Assembly: GCF_018325905.1 (NCBI RefSeq)
Contig: NZ_AP021901.1
Coordinates: 4,650,001-4,714,000 of the forward strand
DNA length: 64,000 nt
Direction: 5' to 3'
Source of the DNA: Pseudomonas sp. St316
GTDB lineage: Bacteria > Pseudomonadota > Gammaproteobacteria > Pseudomonadales > Pseudomonadaceae
Shown in pieces: positions 37,849 through 47,529 of the stretch. Position 1 is the stretch's first letter; every line of letters starts with the position of its first letter. The translations under genes and the position numbers were made by a program. Below the pieces are notes generated by a model. That model was not told the origin of the DNA. It worked only from the letters and a program-made list of their open reading frames with translations, and ran no database searches.

Positions 37849-38946
37849 TTAAAAACTCAACATCGCCCGCAACATGTCCGCAAACTGATTCAAATGCGCC
37901 GACAACGTCTTATTGAAGTTGTCATGGTACGAATTGGCATTCGAATACTTCTGCGTCAATGATTGCAGCATGTTCTTCAGGCGATCTTCCTGCGCATTGA
38001 AGCCGGTTTGCCATTGGTTGTATTGGGCGGTGTTCCAAGTCACAGTCCCACCGCTCGACGGCAGGCTGTTTTTCATGATTGTCAGCGGGCCCAGGTCGAT
38101 GACGACGCACCAGGTGCCGTCGGCGTTCTCTTTGAGGCAACTGTCAGGCAGGCCCAGTGCCTTGCGCCACTTCTCAGCCTCTTCCTTGTTGGCGCCAGGA
38201 TCGCCGGGTTTCGGAAAAAGAACCGAGGCCGACTTGGGATGGGTGTACTTGGCGATCAGGTTAGTCAAGGCGGCGCGCAACGCGCCTGCATTCAACTTGA
38301 CATCCTTACCGTCGTTCGCGCCATTGACCCAGTCCTTCATCTTCGCGGTAATTTCAGCATTGAAATCGGCAAAGAAGTCTGTATAGGCCCCGATGATGTG
38401 CTCATAACCCGCGAGGTAACCGTTCTTGATCATGTCGATCAGTTCGAGCAACTTTTCGAAGAAGTCGTTCGAGGAATTGATCCCGGCCTCCAGCGCATCT
38501 GCTACTTCGGGCGGCGGCCCCTGGTCTATGACGTTCTTGAGGCTGCGCAATATTTGATCTTGTTCATCATTGAGCTGACGAAGCCGACTGTCGTCCAGCA
38601 GCGTGGTGTTCATGCTGTGGCTCATCACCGCACAACACTGACGGGCGCGCTGGACCCACATTTGCGCGCGGTCACGCTTGGCGTGGATCTGCTCAAGCAG
38701 GTCCGGAATAAGCTGTTGCACCAGGGACTCGGTACTCATGCCCTCCAGTGGCTTGGCGTTGAACGGGGCCCGGAGCATATTGGCGAGGCTGCGATTCAGT
38801 GCGCTCATGGACCGGTCCAGCAGCTGCGTCAGCGAACCGACCGTTTGAACCTCAACGGGTCTTTGCTCAGCCAAGGGCGTGTCGATCGTGGCGTCAACGC
38901 TTGGCAGCAAGACAACGGGCGCCTGTACGAATCTCGTGATTTCCAT
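37849..38946 (-). CDS. sipD: T3SS needle-tip protein SipD (SctA)
   Basis: Hydrophilic needle-tip protein that controls translocon insertion. The 365-residue product has an N-terminal helical hairpin region (about residues 30-140, with ALNRSLANMLRAPFNAKPLE), a long central helix pair and a C-terminal helix ending NKTLSAHLNQFADMLRAMLSF, matching the IpaD/SipD/BipD family pattern. No membrane segment is present, consistent with a tip protein. It lies 13 bp after sipC. Confidence 0.88.
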   Translation of the reverse strand: MEITRFVQAPVVLLPSVDATIDTPLAEQRPVEVQTVGSLTQLLDRSMSALNRSLANMLRAPFNAKPLEGMSTESLVQQLIPDLLEQIHAKRDRAQMWVQRARQCCAVMSHSMNTTLLDDSRLRQLNDEQDQILRSLKNVIDQGPPPEVADALEAGINSSNDFFEKLLELIDMIKNGYLAGYEHIIGAYTDFFADFNAEITAKMKDWVNGANDGKDVKLNAGALRAALTNLIAKYTHPKSASVLFPKPGDPGANKEEAEKWRKALGLPDSCLKENADGTWCVVIDLGPLTIMKNSLPSSGGTVTWNTAQYNQWQTGFNAQEDRLKNMLQSLTQKYSNANSYHDNFNKTLSAHLNQFADMLRAMLSF

Positions 38947-38959
38947 ACGGTTTTCTTCC

Positions 38960-40066
38960 TTAAGCTGTCAGGGCGCGGATGACATCACTGCGCGATTGAA
39001 AAAGCTGCATGACCATCTCCATCAGTTTTTGCAGCAACGCGGCATCGGCCGAGTCTTTTTGCGCAACCTCATCCCCCAGGCTCTTCTGGCTGTTCTGCGC
39101 ACTTTGTAGCAGCACTTCTTTTTCCCGCGCGGCGTATTCGCCCAGGCGCACCATGCTCGACACCACCTGGCTCAGGTTCATCGACATGGCACTGAGCGCG
39201 CGGCCGATTTCCAGTTTCCTTTCAATGCCCTTACTGCCCATTTGGCTCAGCCAGTCGGAGGTCTGCCCGACGTTCTGGGCCCTGAGGATTTCAGCGTCGA
39301 ACCAGGCCTGCTCCTTGGGCGTCAACGTCGAGCCATTGGGCGTGAAGTCGACCGTTGTTTGGCGACCTAAATCATCGAAGGTGTTGATCTTGTAGGTGGC
39401 TTGCGGGTCCCAGGCATCACGGTTGCGATCTGCTTTGAGGTCGCGTTCGAGGTTGCCAGCGTCCATCGCATTACGCTTGTGCAGGTCAATGTCCGCATGC
39501 TTCAACTTCTGCCCCTGAAAGGTCTTGAGCAGGGCGAATCCGGCGATGGCACCGGATACCACGGCGCCGGTGATGGCGCTGTTCAGCGCAGCTTTACCAG
39601 ACTCGACAATCGCCGCGCCTTGAGCCTTGGCCGCATCGGCGGCCATGACGCTGAAGTGACCGCGCAGTTGCGCGTTGGTCACTCGGGCGATGTTCAACGC
39701 AATGATCGCGGCCACCAGGACGTTGGCGTGCTTCTCCCAGGCGCCGGGGTCAAAGATCAAGTCGTTGCGCACGTCATCGCTGAGCATCATCAAGGCGTCA
39801 CCAAAGTCCTGCCAGTCCGACTCAGTGGGTAGGTAGGCGTTGATTTGGCTTTCGAGTTCCGCGGCCGAGGGTGCAGTGATGCCGTCGTTCTTGAGTACTT
39901 GCTTGGCGATGCTGCCGTCGGAAATCCGAGAGGCCGGAAGGGATTTGACCTTGAGATCCTTTGCGAACTGCTCTTGAGCGACTAATTCGCTCAACCCTGG
40001 GTCGTTGGTCAAATCGTGGCCAATGCCAACCGGGGTGAATCTGATTGGGGCGTGAATAGCATTCAT
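38960..40066 (-). CDS. sipC: T3SS translocator SipC (SctB)
   Basis: Second hydrophobic translocator of the pore inserted in the host membrane. The 368-residue product has one clear hydrophobic segment (AITGAVVSGAIAGFALL, about residues 163-179) flanked by helical regions, and a C-terminal helical region (AQNSQKSLGDEVAQKDSADA) as in IpaC/SipC. It sits between sipB and sipD as in SPI-1. Salmonella SipC also nucleates actin; whether this protein does cannot be judged from the sequence. Confidence 0.87.
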   Translation of the reverse strand: MNAIHAPIRFTPVGIGHDLTNDPGLSELVAQEQFAKDLKVKSLPASRISDGSIAKQVLKNDGITAPSAAELESQINAYLPTESDWQDFGDALMMLSDDVRNDLIFDPGAWEKHANVLVAAIIALNIARVTNAQLRGHFSVMAADAAKAQGAAIVESGKAALNSAITGAVVSGAIAGFALLKTFQGQKLKHADIDLHKRNAMDAGNLERDLKADRNRDAWDPQATYKINTFDDLGRQTTVDFTPNGSTLTPKEQAWFDAEILRAQNVGQTSDWLSQMGSKGIERKLEIGRALSAMSMNLSQVVSSMVRLGEYAAREKEVLLQSAQNSQKSLGDEVAQKDSADAALLQKLMEMVMQLFQSRSDVIRALTA

Positions 40067-40091
40067 CGTGGATACCTGTCCTCAGGGATGT

Positions 40092-41861
40092 TCAAACATG
40101 CCGAACCATTTGCAGGCCGACGGAATGGCTGCGTTGCATGTCGGCAAACAGCTGCTCGATCTGGCGGGTGCGTTCGTGCATGACCTGGCCGTAGTTCTCA
40201 ACCACCTGGGTCAGGTACTTGCTGATCTCTTCGCTGATGGCCATGCGCCCCCGCACGTCAGCCAGGTGCACGGCGGCCTGGGCGGTATGCTGGCCGCTTT
40301 TTATTTGCAACCCGCCCTGCACCGCCACGTTGCCAAACTCAGTGACAGCCTGGACGATCTCCAGGTTGGCGGCGTAACGGGCCAGGGATACGGCATCGGC
40401 GCCGTTGGTCACAAAGCCGCGCAGTTGCGTGAGCGCTTGGGTCAACGTCTTGCCAACAGACGCTGCGACCTGCTTGGCGGCTTGCATCGCGACCGGCGCC
40501 ACCTGGGAGGCCACTGAAGCCAGGTTCGAGGCGATGGCGCTGATCATCGGGCCGATCACCGACGCCCCGACGATGACCACCAGGGCAACGGCCGCCAGCG
40601 TCGAGATAATCCCCTGGATCATGCCGGCGATCTGCGCGATGTCCTTGGCCGTTTCAGGGTCGACACCGAGGTCTATCAGCATCTGCGTGTAGATCTCGGT
40701 GAACAGCTTGATGGCCTCCTGCATGACCTTGGTCAGCGGTTTCATCGCTTCGGCCATGAACGAAACGCCGGTTTTTTCCTGGACCACCGCATCGGCGATC
40801 ATCACCCCCGCGCCAATCACTCCCACCACGACAAGCACTGGGTTGGCAGTCAGTACCCCGGCAACGATGGTCGCAGCGGTCAGGATTGCGCCGACGATCT
40901 TGCCGATGCAGCCCATGGTTTTCTGCAAAGCCTCGGCCTTGCGGACTTCCTCCAGGTATTTATCCGATTCGCGCTTCATGTGTTCCTGAAGCTTGGCCTG
41001 CAACTCCTGGAACAGCTCCTGACTGAGCTCTTCCTTGTTCTGCGCCGCCTCGCCGAGCAACTCGATGATCTTCAAGCGATTGAGCAACGCCAGCGCGCTG
41101 CTGTTGAGGGCTTTTTCGTCGGTTTCCTTGAGGGCGGGGCCGCTGCTGCCGGACACCACCACTTTGGCAACCACGCCACTGAGCGCTGTGGCACAGCCAT
41201 TGGCGAGCGCGACCAGTTTGAGGTGAGCCTCGGTCGCCGTGCCGAAGGCATGGGTATGGCTCGCCAGTTCGCCTTTGAGCTGGTCGCGCCGGGCCAGCTC
41301 CTGGGCATATTCCGGCGACTCGGGGTCCAGTTGCGCCAGGCGCGCTTCGCTTTCGTCCAGCAGGCCCTGGACCCGCTGGACTCGTTCACGCAGCTCTTGG
41401 AGGCGTTCCTGGCTGCCGCCGACCTGGCCCTCGGCAGCCTCCAAGGCCTGGACGGCCGAGGCGTATTCAGCCGAGAGGTTCTCATAGCCCTGCTGCTTGG
41501 CACTGGCCATGCTCTGCAGCATCGCCAAGCGGTTTTTCAGCTTCTTGACGTCGACCTCACCGATCAGCTCACTGATCATCGCCATCAACAGCGTGAACAG
41601 GTCACCGTTGGTTTGCTGTTTGTTGCCATCGGCACGCGGCGCCGGCGCGTGCAGCACGGGCCGGCCAGTAGCGGCGGGGGACGGGCCATTCTGATCGTCG
41701 TACTTCACCGACATCAGGTCCGCCAGGGCTCGCTTGCCGGCCTCCTGGAAATCGGCGGTCCTGGCGGCCTTGCTGGCCGCCGCACCGTATTTCTCAAAGG
41801 CCTCGCTGCGACTCATTACCCCCTGGAATGCGGGGTTTGGGGTGCTTCTGATTTCACTCAT
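40092..41861 (-). CDS. sipB: T3SS translocator SipB (SctE)
   Basis: Major hydrophobic translocator. The 589-residue product contains a long N-terminal coiled coil (about residues 95-230, with AVQALEAAEGQVGGSQERLQ) and two hydrophobic regions, GAILTAATIVAGVLTANPV (about residues 318-345) and IISTLAAVALVVIVGASVIG (about residues 415-440), the IpaB/SipB layout. GGAGG precedes the ATG, 2 bp after the sicA stop. Size matches Salmonella SipB (593). Confidence 0.93.
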   Translation of the reverse strand: MSEIRSTPNPAFQGVMSRSEAFEKYGAAASKAARTADFQEAGKRALADLMSVKYDDQNGPSPAATGRPVLHAPAPRADGNKQQTNGDLFTLLMAMISELIGEVDVKKLKNRLAMLQSMASAKQQGYENLSAEYASAVQALEAAEGQVGGSQERLQELRERVQRVQGLLDESEARLAQLDPESPEYAQELARRDQLKGELASHTHAFGTATEAHLKLVALANGCATALSGVVAKVVVSGSSGPALKETDEKALNSSALALLNRLKIIELLGEAAQNKEELSQELFQELQAKLQEHMKRESDKYLEEVRKAEALQKTMGCIGKIVGAILTAATIVAGVLTANPVLVVVGVIGAGVMIADAVVQEKTGVSFMAEAMKPLTKVMQEAIKLFTEIYTQMLIDLGVDPETAKDIAQIAGMIQGIISTLAAVALVVIVGASVIGPMISAIASNLASVASQVAPVAMQAAKQVAASVGKTLTQALTQLRGFVTNGADAVSLARYAANLEIVQAVTEFGNVAVQGGLQIKSGQHTAQAAVHLADVRGRMAISEEISKYLTQVVENYGQVMHERTRQIEQLFADMQRSHSVGLQMVRHV

Positions 41862-41863
41862 GT

Positions 41864-42346
41864 TCAGTCCTCCGAACAGTGCTGTTCCATGTGGGCCAAG
41901 GTGTCGAGATACACGTTGGCCTGCTCGCGCAGATCGTCTTGCGTGGCTTGCTCAAGTACGTATTCGAAACACAACCGGGCCTTGCCGATCTTGCCCAGGG
42001 CCAGATGGCACTGGCCGGTGTACAACATCGGTCGGTAGTCCTCCTTGCCTTGGGCGAACGCGATGGCATACAGGTCGATGGCCTTTTGGTGGTTTTGCTT
42101 GAGCTGGTGCACCGCAGCCAGTCCCATCCAGTAATGGCTGTTGTAGAAGTCGTAGATGCACAGGAAATGGAAGAACTTCTCCGCATCGTCCAGCCGCCCT
42201 TGTTCATAGAACTCAAAGGCAAAGGCATAGAGGCTGTCCATGTGCTCGTCACCGATGCCCTGCACATCTTTCAATGGGGCACCGCCGAGAACTGCGTCGA
42301 CGACGTCCAAGGCCACCTGCTCGTCTTGTTTGTTATTGCGACTCAT
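41864..42346 (-). CDS. sicA: Translocator chaperone SicA (class II)
   Basis: Cytoplasmic tetratricopeptide-repeat chaperone for SipB and SipC, and in Salmonella the co-activator of InvF. The 160-residue product starts MSRNNKQDEQVALD at 42346, preceded by AGGAG. Three TPR-like units are visible: SLYAFAFEFYEQGRLDDAEK, YWMGLAAVHQLKQNHQKAID and MLYTGQCHLALGKIGKAR. The longer frame to 42415 runs into the upstream gap. It heads the sicA-sipBCD-iacP block. Confidence 0.94.
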   Translation of the reverse strand: MSRNNKQDEQVALDVVDAVLGGAPLKDVQGIGDEHMDSLYAFAFEFYEQGRLDDAEKFFHFLCIYDFYNSHYWMGLAAVHQLKQNHQKAIDLYAIAFAQGKEDYRPMLYTGQCHLALGKIGKARLCFEYVLEQATQDDLREQANVYLDTLAHMEQHCSED

Positions 42347-42531
42347 CAGCCACACTCCTGAAAAAACGTCAGCGTCGCTGACCGGTGCCATTGAGCCAAA
42401 AGCGTTGCGGGGCACGCTGCCAAATTGCGCTCATGCTGTGATGCCGGCGCCAACACCTCCCAGATCGACAAGATGGCTTTTGTGGCGAGGGGGTGTGCCT
42501 GACTTAGGGATCAACGGGAGGCTTACAGGCT
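42347..42531. promoter_or_regulatory. sicA upstream region
   Basis: A 185-bp gap, the largest within the inv-spa-sic-sip run, separates spaS from sicA. In Salmonella an InvF/SicA-dependent promoter lies at this position. I see no clear -10/-35 pair or hairpin, so this is a positional inference only. Confidence 0.35.
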
Positions 42532-43566
42532 TCATGCCTGTTCGACCTGCTCTAGCCAGATCAGCAGGCGCAGCACTTGCTCGATTTCCTGTACCTGGAG
42601 GAAGCTGTAGCGCTGGTGGGTCTTGAAGATGCGCCGGGCCAAGGCGATGTCGTTGATCACCGGCACCCCCACCTCCTTGGCGTACGCCCGTACAGCCAGG
42701 GCGCGCTGGTTGGTTTCCATCAGGGAAATGAACGGCAGCACGGTGATTTCCGGGCGGAAATACACGCCAATGGCAATGTGGGTGGGATTGGCGATGATCA
42801 TGCGCGAGCTGCGCACATCGGACTTGACCTGCTCCGACAGCAGTTCCATGTGCAAGTCCCGTCGGCGGCCCTTGATCTGCGGGTTGCCGTCCTGCTCCTT
42901 GTGTTCGCGCTTGACCGAGTCCTTGTCCATCATCTGGTCTTTCATGAACAACCAGTACTCGCTGAGCGCATCGAGTACGACGATCAGCAGGACGCAGGCC
43001 AGGAACGCCAGCACCAGCACCAGCAACAAATGCCCCCAGATCGCGAACAGGTCCGGTGCCTGGGCGAACAGTTGGGCAAACAACAACTGGCGCTGGGTGA
43101 TCCAGACCACCCACAGCGCCATGGCGAAGCTGCCCAAGTACAACAGCGCCTTGAACGTGTCCTTGACGGTGCGCAGGCTGAACAGTTTCTTGAAGCCGTT
43201 AACCGGGTTCAACGCCCCGAAATTGAGCTTCAACGCTTCGCTGGCCAAGGCGAAGCCGCTTTGCAGCAAGGCCGGCAAGGCACTGGTCAGTACGCACACC
43301 AGCAACAAGGGCAGCAACGCCTTGAGGCCGATCTGCACCAGCATCGCCGAATACGCTTGCAGTTCGGTGTCGAAGTTGCTGGCGATGATGCGCCGGTACA
43401 CCGCCATGATCTCGCCCAGCGAGCTGTTGAAAACCATGTAGCCGATGCCGCACAAAGTCAGGCAGGTGATGACCAGGTCCTTGGCCTTGAACGTCTGCCC
43501 TTTGCGCGCGGCATCGCGCAGGCGCTTGGCGGTGGGTTTTTCAGTCTTTGAGGCGCTGGATGACAT
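42532..43566 (-). CDS. spaS: T3SS export-gate switch protein SpaS (SctU)
   Basis: Inner-membrane autoprotease that switches substrate specificity from rod/needle to translocators. The 344-residue product starts MSSSASKTEKPTAKRLRDA, has four membrane segments (about residues 30-200) and a cytoplasmic domain with the self-cleavage motif NPTH in MIIANPTHIAIGVYFRPE. The motif is intact. It overlaps spaR by 26 bp. Confidence 0.96.
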   Translation of the reverse strand: MSSSASKTEKPTAKRLRDAARKGQTFKAKDLVITCLTLCGIGYMVFNSSLGEIMAVYRRIIASNFDTELQAYSAMLVQIGLKALLPLLLVCVLTSALPALLQSGFALASEALKLNFGALNPVNGFKKLFSLRTVKDTFKALLYLGSFAMALWVVWITQRQLLFAQLFAQAPDLFAIWGHLLLVLVLAFLACVLLIVVLDALSEYWLFMKDQMMDKDSVKREHKEQDGNPQIKGRRRDLHMELLSEQVKSDVRSSRMIIANPTHIAIGVYFRPEITVLPFISLMETNQRALAVRAYAKEVGVPVINDIALARRIFKTHQRYSFLQVQEIEQVLRLLIWLEQVEQA

Positions 43567-44344
43567 CACGTCCCTCCCCGTCGCCCAGATACGGCGCCAA
43601 CCCTTCGGACATCCTGCCCATGCGCAGGACTTCATCTGGCAGGTGCACGCCGAAATACAGCATCAACACCACCAATGCCACCAGGCTCTTGACCGTCAGC
43701 GACACCGAGAAAGCGTTCATCTGCGGCGCATAGCGCGAGAGCAAACCGAGCAACGCCTCGCTGATCAACAACGCCGCCACCACCGGCGCACTGATGACCA
43801 GCGTCTTGCTCACCAACGCATCCAGCAACCCCATGATGACCGGCCAATGTGCCTCGCAGCCGTGGGTCGGCGCGCAGATGCGATAGCTGTGGCCGACGGT
43901 TTCGAGCATCAACAGCATGCCGCCACCTTCGAGATAAACCACCGCCGCGAACAGCTGGAGAAAATTCGCCAACTCCGAGGTGTCGACACCGTTGGCCGGA
44001 TCCACCGTGCTGCTGAGCATGGCCCCGCGCTGGTTGTCGATCAGGTTACCCATGGCGTGCAATACCCAGAACGGCCAACACAGCAACACACCCAGCAGCA
44101 TGCCGATACTCGCCTCGCGCAGCATCAGGCCGAGGAAGGCGACACTGTCGAGGGCCGGCGTGGGTACGCCGACGTAGGCCAAAAATCCCAGCGAGACCAG
44201 CACAATCACCGTTTGGCGCGCCATGCCTGTCAGCACGCCGCTGTTGAGAAACGGCAACATGAAGAAAATCGGCGCCAGCCGAGCCACACCCAACAGCGCC
44301 GCCGCGAACCAGGCGTACAGCTCGAAGAACAACGTCACCGACAT
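43541..44344 (-). CDS. spaR: T3SS export-gate protein SpaR (SctT)
   Basis: Polytopic inner-membrane protein of the export gate (FliR/SctT family), 267 residues with about six to eight hydrophobic segments (FFELYAWFAAALLGVARLAP, TVIVLVSLGFLAYVGV, AVVYLEGGGMLLMLETV). The conserved SLTVKSLVALVVLMLYFG segment near the C-terminus fits the family. It lies between spaQ and spaS. Confidence 0.94.
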   Translation of the reverse strand: MSVTLFFELYAWFAAALLGVARLAPIFFMLPFLNSGVLTGMARQTVIVLVSLGFLAYVGVPTPALDSVAFLGLMLREASIGMLLGVLLCWPFWVLHAMGNLIDNQRGAMLSSTVDPANGVDTSELANFLQLFAAVVYLEGGGMLLMLETVGHSYRICAPTHGCEAHWPVIMGLLDALVSKTLVISAPVVAALLISEALLGLLSRYAPQMNAFSVSLTVKSLVALVVLMLYFGVHLPDEVLRMGRMSEGLAPYLGDGEGRDVIQRLKD

Positions 44345-44348
44345 CGGC

Positions 44349-44603
44349 CTAACTCAACGCCAGGCGAATGACTTCACGGCTGAAATCCAACAGGGTTTCG
44401 CCGTACCAGCCCGAGAGCAAAAACAGGCACGCGGCAACCGCCAGCAGCTTGAAACCGAACGGCAAGGTCTGTTCCTGCAACTGGGTCACGGTCTGGATCA
44501 AGCCGACCACCAGCCCGACCACCGTGGCGACGATGATCGGCCAGGCGACCATCAGCAGGATCAGGTACAGGGTTTTATTACCGGCATAGACCAGCTCATT
44601 CAT
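44349..44603 (-). CDS. spaQ: T3SS export-gate protein SpaQ (SctS)
   Basis: Small inner-membrane protein of 84 residues (FliQ/SctS family) with two membrane hairpins: [20 protein letters not shown] and a segment ending [17 protein letters not shown]. The connecting [18 protein letters not shown] loop is the family signature. It is 4 bp from spaR and 8 bp from spaP. Confidence 0.95.
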   Translation of the reverse strand: MNELVYAGNKTLYLILLMVAWPIIVATVVGLVVGLIQTVTQLQEQTLPFGFKLLAVAACLFLLSGWYGETLLDFSREVIRLALS

Positions 44604-44611
44604 GGGTGCGC

Positions 44612-45271
44612 CTACGCCAGCAAGGTCAGGTATTGCTTGACCAGCCCGGTGGACAGCAGCGCCCAGCCGTCCAGGGCGACAAACAACACCAGCTTGATCG
44701 GCACCGAAATGATCACCGGGCTCATCATCATCATGCCCAGCGCCAGCAGGATGCTGGAGATCACCAGGTCGACGATTACGAAGGGAAGGTACAGGTAGAA
44801 ACCGATCTTGAAGGCACTCTTGATCTCGCTCAGCGCGTAGGCCGGTAGCAGCGCAAACAACGACGGCGCCAGCTCTTCATCGGCGGGCCAGTCGGCATCG
44901 GTTTCCTCCTGGACCGCCTGCGCCCGCTCGAAAAACAGCGCCAACTCCGGGTCGGTGTACTTGCGCAGATAATCCTTGTAGCTGCCCAGACCGTTCTCGG
45001 CAAAATCAACCACCGACTCGATATCGGTGAACGCCACCGCCTCGCGCTTGTAGTAATCATGGCCCTGCTTCATGACCGGTGTCATGACGAAAATCGCCAG
45101 CATCAGCGCAATTGCATTGAGGGCCATGTTCGAGGGCACTTGTTGCAGGCCCAAGGCGTTGCGCACGATGACGAAGACGATGGAGAACTTGAGGTAGCAG
45201 GTGCCCGCCGCCACCAAGAACGGCAACAGTGAAGCGAATGCCAACAGTGCGATCAGCGAGATGTCATTCAT
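44612..45271 (-). CDS. spaP: T3SS export-gate protein SpaP (SctR)
   Basis: Core export-gate membrane protein (FliP/SctR family), 219 residues starting [19 protein letters not shown]. Motifs include [40 protein letters not shown] and a [22 protein letters not shown] segment, all typical. The ATG at 45271 overlaps the spaO end by 8 bp; the upstream frame is a shadow. Confidence 0.96.
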   Translation of the reverse strand: MNDISLIALLAFASLLPFLVAAGTCYLKFSIVFVIVRNALGLQQVPSNMALNAIALMLAIFVMTPVMKQGHDYYKREAVAFTDIESVVDFAENGLGSYKDYLRKYTDPELALFFERAQAVQEETDADWPADEELAPSLFALLPAYALSEIKSAFKIGFYLYLPFVIVDLVISSILLALGMMMMSPVIISVPIKLVLFVALDGWALLSTGLVKQYLTLLA

Positions 45272-46187
45272 CGCCGCTGTTCCGATAGACCTTGAGCAAT
45301 TCAACACCCAACTGACCGTCCAACTGCACCAACTCTCCCTGGGCAATCGGCTTGCCGTTGGCACGCACCTCGATGTGTCGCGCTGCGTCGTCGGCCAACG
45401 GAATCAATTGCCCGGCGATGATTTTCGAGAGCGTCGCCAGGTCAGTTTCATGCGTCGCCAGCACGAACTCCAGGCGCACCGGCAGCGCCCCCAGGTCGAC
45501 CTCCACGTCGCGCTCCGGCGGGCTCTCTGGTTGGGCATCGGCCACGGTCGATTGCATGTGTAAACCCTCTTCGGTAAAGGTGAAAACGCCGAGGCATCGG
45601 TCCGCCAAGAAGCAGCGTTGGACCCTCTGGGTAATGCGCAGCACATCGCCTTCACGCAGGCGCAGCCGACTGACAAGGCTCAGGTGACTGACGCCGAGCA
45701 TCAGCACCAGGCGCAACGGCAAATCGTTCAGCCATGAATCGGGGCCCAACGGCCCCCGCACGGCGGTGCGGGATGGCAATCGGGTCAACCACACGCGCCC
45801 CCGCGGTGTTTCGAGCCAGGGCAAGTCGTCCGCTGGCAGTCGCGTCGGGGCCACGCATTCGATGTCCGCCAACGTGTGGTAATGCAATTCGTCCACCTCC
45901 AGCTGCAGCGGCCGTGGCACCGACTGGAACAGTTCGATGATGCGCGGCAACGGGCACTCAATCGCCAGCCACGATTGCAAGGTCGGAAGCGTGTGATGCA
46001 GCCAGTCGCAGGCGAGAATCAGGCCGCGCCAATCCGCGTCAGCAGCCACTGCGCAAAAACCCAGGTAGCCGGAGCGCACCGGCATCTTGGCCAAACCCGC
46101 GTCCCGTCCGGCGCGCCGCCAGCGTTGAATCGCCTGCGCGTGGGCATGGGCTGCAAGGTCAACGCGACGTAGCTTTAAAGCACTCAT
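45264..46187 (-). CDS. spaO: T3SS C-ring/sorting-platform protein SpaO (SctQ)
   Basis: Cytoplasmic sorting-platform protein (FliN/SctQ family), 307 residues. The C-terminal SpoA domain spans about residues 225-300 (LPVRLEFVLATHETDLATL, IPLADDAARHIEVRANGKPI, GELVQLDGQLGVELL). An internal ATG at 45557 with its own ribosome-binding site predicts a 97-residue C-terminal isoform, described separately. The start ATGA overlaps the spaN stop and the end overlaps spaP by 8 bp. Confidence 0.9.
   Translation of the reverse strand: MSALKLRRVDLAAHAHAQAIQRWRRAGRDAGLAKMPVRSGYLGFCAVAADADWRGLILACDWLHHTLPTLQSWLAIECPLPRIIELFQSVPRPLQLEVDELHYHTLADIECVAPTRLPADDLPWLETPRGRVWLTRLPSRTAVRGPLGPDSWLNDLPLRLVLMLGVSHLSLVSRLRLREGDVLRITQRVQRCFLADRCLGVFTFTEEGLHMQSTVADAQPESPPERDVEVDLGALPVRLEFVLATHETDLATLSKIIAGQLIPLADDAARHIEVRANGKPIAQGELVQLDGQLGVELLKVYRNSGDE
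45555..45570 (-). promoter_or_regulatory. Internal ribosome-binding site and start in spaO
   Basis: On the minus strand AGAGGG (45570-45565) stands 7 nt before an in-frame ATG at 45557, which is Met211 of SpaO. Translation from here would give a 97-residue protein starting MQSTVADAQPES and containing the whole SpoA domain. Salmonella SpaO has a short internally initiated product of about 100 residues that is needed for the sorting platform, so this is probably functional. Confidence 0.7.
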
Positions 46188-47077
46188 GCCCCAGACCCGG
46201 ACTGTTCGTCCTGATCCTCATCCGGCCTCTGCTGCGAACCCTGGCGCTGCTGCTCGCCATCGCTGTCAGCCAACCGCCAGGCAGGTTCCCGGGCCAGTTC
46301 GAAAGGCGCCTTGAGTTGCTCGAACACCAGCGCATTGCTGGGGCTGAGGGTCAGTTGGCGAGTGGTTTCCTCGGGCATCCGACTGATCGTCACTTGCCCA
46401 CTGACCGCCCCTCTGTTGAAAGGCACTTGCAGCAAGCCCCGGTCCGTACACGACAGGGGCTCGACCATGACCTCGGGCATTGGCAGCGCTGCCGATGTTG
46501 CCGGTGACGGAATTGATGCAGCAGCAACCCGTGGTGCATGGCGCGTGCCCTGAAGGCTCTGCGGCGCTTGGGGCAACGATTCATCAAAGCGCGGTATCGG
46601 GCGCGCCTCGGGAATGGTGAAAGGGTCGAGCGCCATGGGTTCGATCGACGCAGGAAATGTCGGCGCTGCCAGGGGATCGCGGACAGAAGCAACAGGCTCC
46701 AGGCGTTGGGGTAATGCCTGTTGTATCGCTGTGTCGAACAACAGACCGGCGTGAGGAAAAGACTTCGTGTTGCGGGCTGTCGGTCGTGCTCTATCAGGTT
46801 CAACGTCCGTCCTTGCCGGAACAATCGACCGTGCTTCATCGTGCTCGACATTCACCGCCCCCTGGGCAATGTTCATCGAATGCCCCATCACTGCCTGGGC
46901 GGTGTCCATCGTGGATCGTTGCTGCCGAATCAGCGCAACCATAAGCTCCAGCACGCCTTGCGGCAGCTCATCTTCTTGCACCGTGACGAGCGGGTCTTGC
47001 AGCTCATCGATTGGGCCTCCATCGACGGGGTCCAAGATCTGCACCGGTCGAGCAGGAACCACGGATATGTCTTTCAT
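46184..47077 (-). CDS. spaN: Needle-length regulator SpaN/InvJ (SctP)
   Basis: Product of 297 residues with low complexity and many Pro, Ala and Gln, which is typical of the poorly conserved SctP needle-length ruler family. The C-terminal part (LTLSPSNALVFEQLKAPFE) may be the substrate-switch domain. It has no membrane segment. Identification rests chiefly on position between spaM and spaO and on size (Salmonella InvJ has 336 residues). It overlaps both neighbours by 4 bp. Confidence 0.75.
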   Translation of the reverse strand: MKDISVVPARPVQILDPVDGGPIDELQDPLVTVQEDELPQGVLELMVALIRQQRSTMDTAQAVMGHSMNIAQGAVNVEHDEARSIVPARTDVEPDRARPTARNTKSFPHAGLLFDTAIQQALPQRLEPVASVRDPLAAPTFPASIEPMALDPFTIPEARPIPRFDESLPQAPQSLQGTRHAPRVAAASIPSPATSAALPMPEVMVEPLSCTDRGLLQVPFNRGAVSGQVTISRMPEETTRQLTLSPSNALVFEQLKAPFELAREPAWRLADSDGEQQRQGSQQRPDEDQDEQSGSGA

Positions 47078-47529
47078 CGCCGCACCCCGATCAGCTCTTC
47101 CAACGCTCGTTCTTCCCGACGTGCCGCCTCAAGCCGTTGCGCACGCAACAGTTGCTGGACTGCACGCAGGTACTTGTCGTGCTTGCGCTGGAGCAAACGC
47201 AGGTGTTCATGCTGCTCCTGCAACTGTTGCTCGACCTGCCGGCACTGCTGCTCCACGCGGTCGCGCTCGACGCGTAGCAGATCGATTCGCCGTCGGATGA
47301 CCGCCTGGGTTCGCAACAGCGCCAACAGTTGCCCGTGATCAAGCACACAGTCATTGGCGCGATGGCTGGCCAACAGCCGTTTTAGTGCTGCTTCCTGTTC
47401 ATCGAAGCCGCAGCGCTCTCCAAACAACGTCTGCAATTGGCGCTGGACACGCAGCACCGCCTGCTCGCCGCGTTGTCGACGAAACTGACTGAAGGCCAAC
47501 AGGCGCCGCTGATCAGGCAATGACTTCAT
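47074..47529 (-). CDS. spaM: T3SS ATPase stalk protein SpaM/InvI (SctO)
   Basis: Product of 151 residues, almost entirely a charged coiled coil (Arg/Gln/Leu/Glu; e.g. [19 protein letters not shown]), as expected for the SctO/FliJ stalk that couples the ATPase to the export gate. Start [10 protein letters not shown] at 47529, inside the invC end (17-bp overlap). Identification is by coiled-coil nature, size and gene order. Confidence 0.82.
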   Translation of the reverse strand: MKSLPDQRRLLAFSQFRRQRGEQAVLRVQRQLQTLFGERCGFDEQEAALKRLLASHRANDCVLDHGQLLALLRTQAVIRRRIDLLRVERDRVEQQCRQVEQQLQEQHEHLRLLQRKHDKYLRAVQQLLRAQRLEAARREERALEELIGVRR

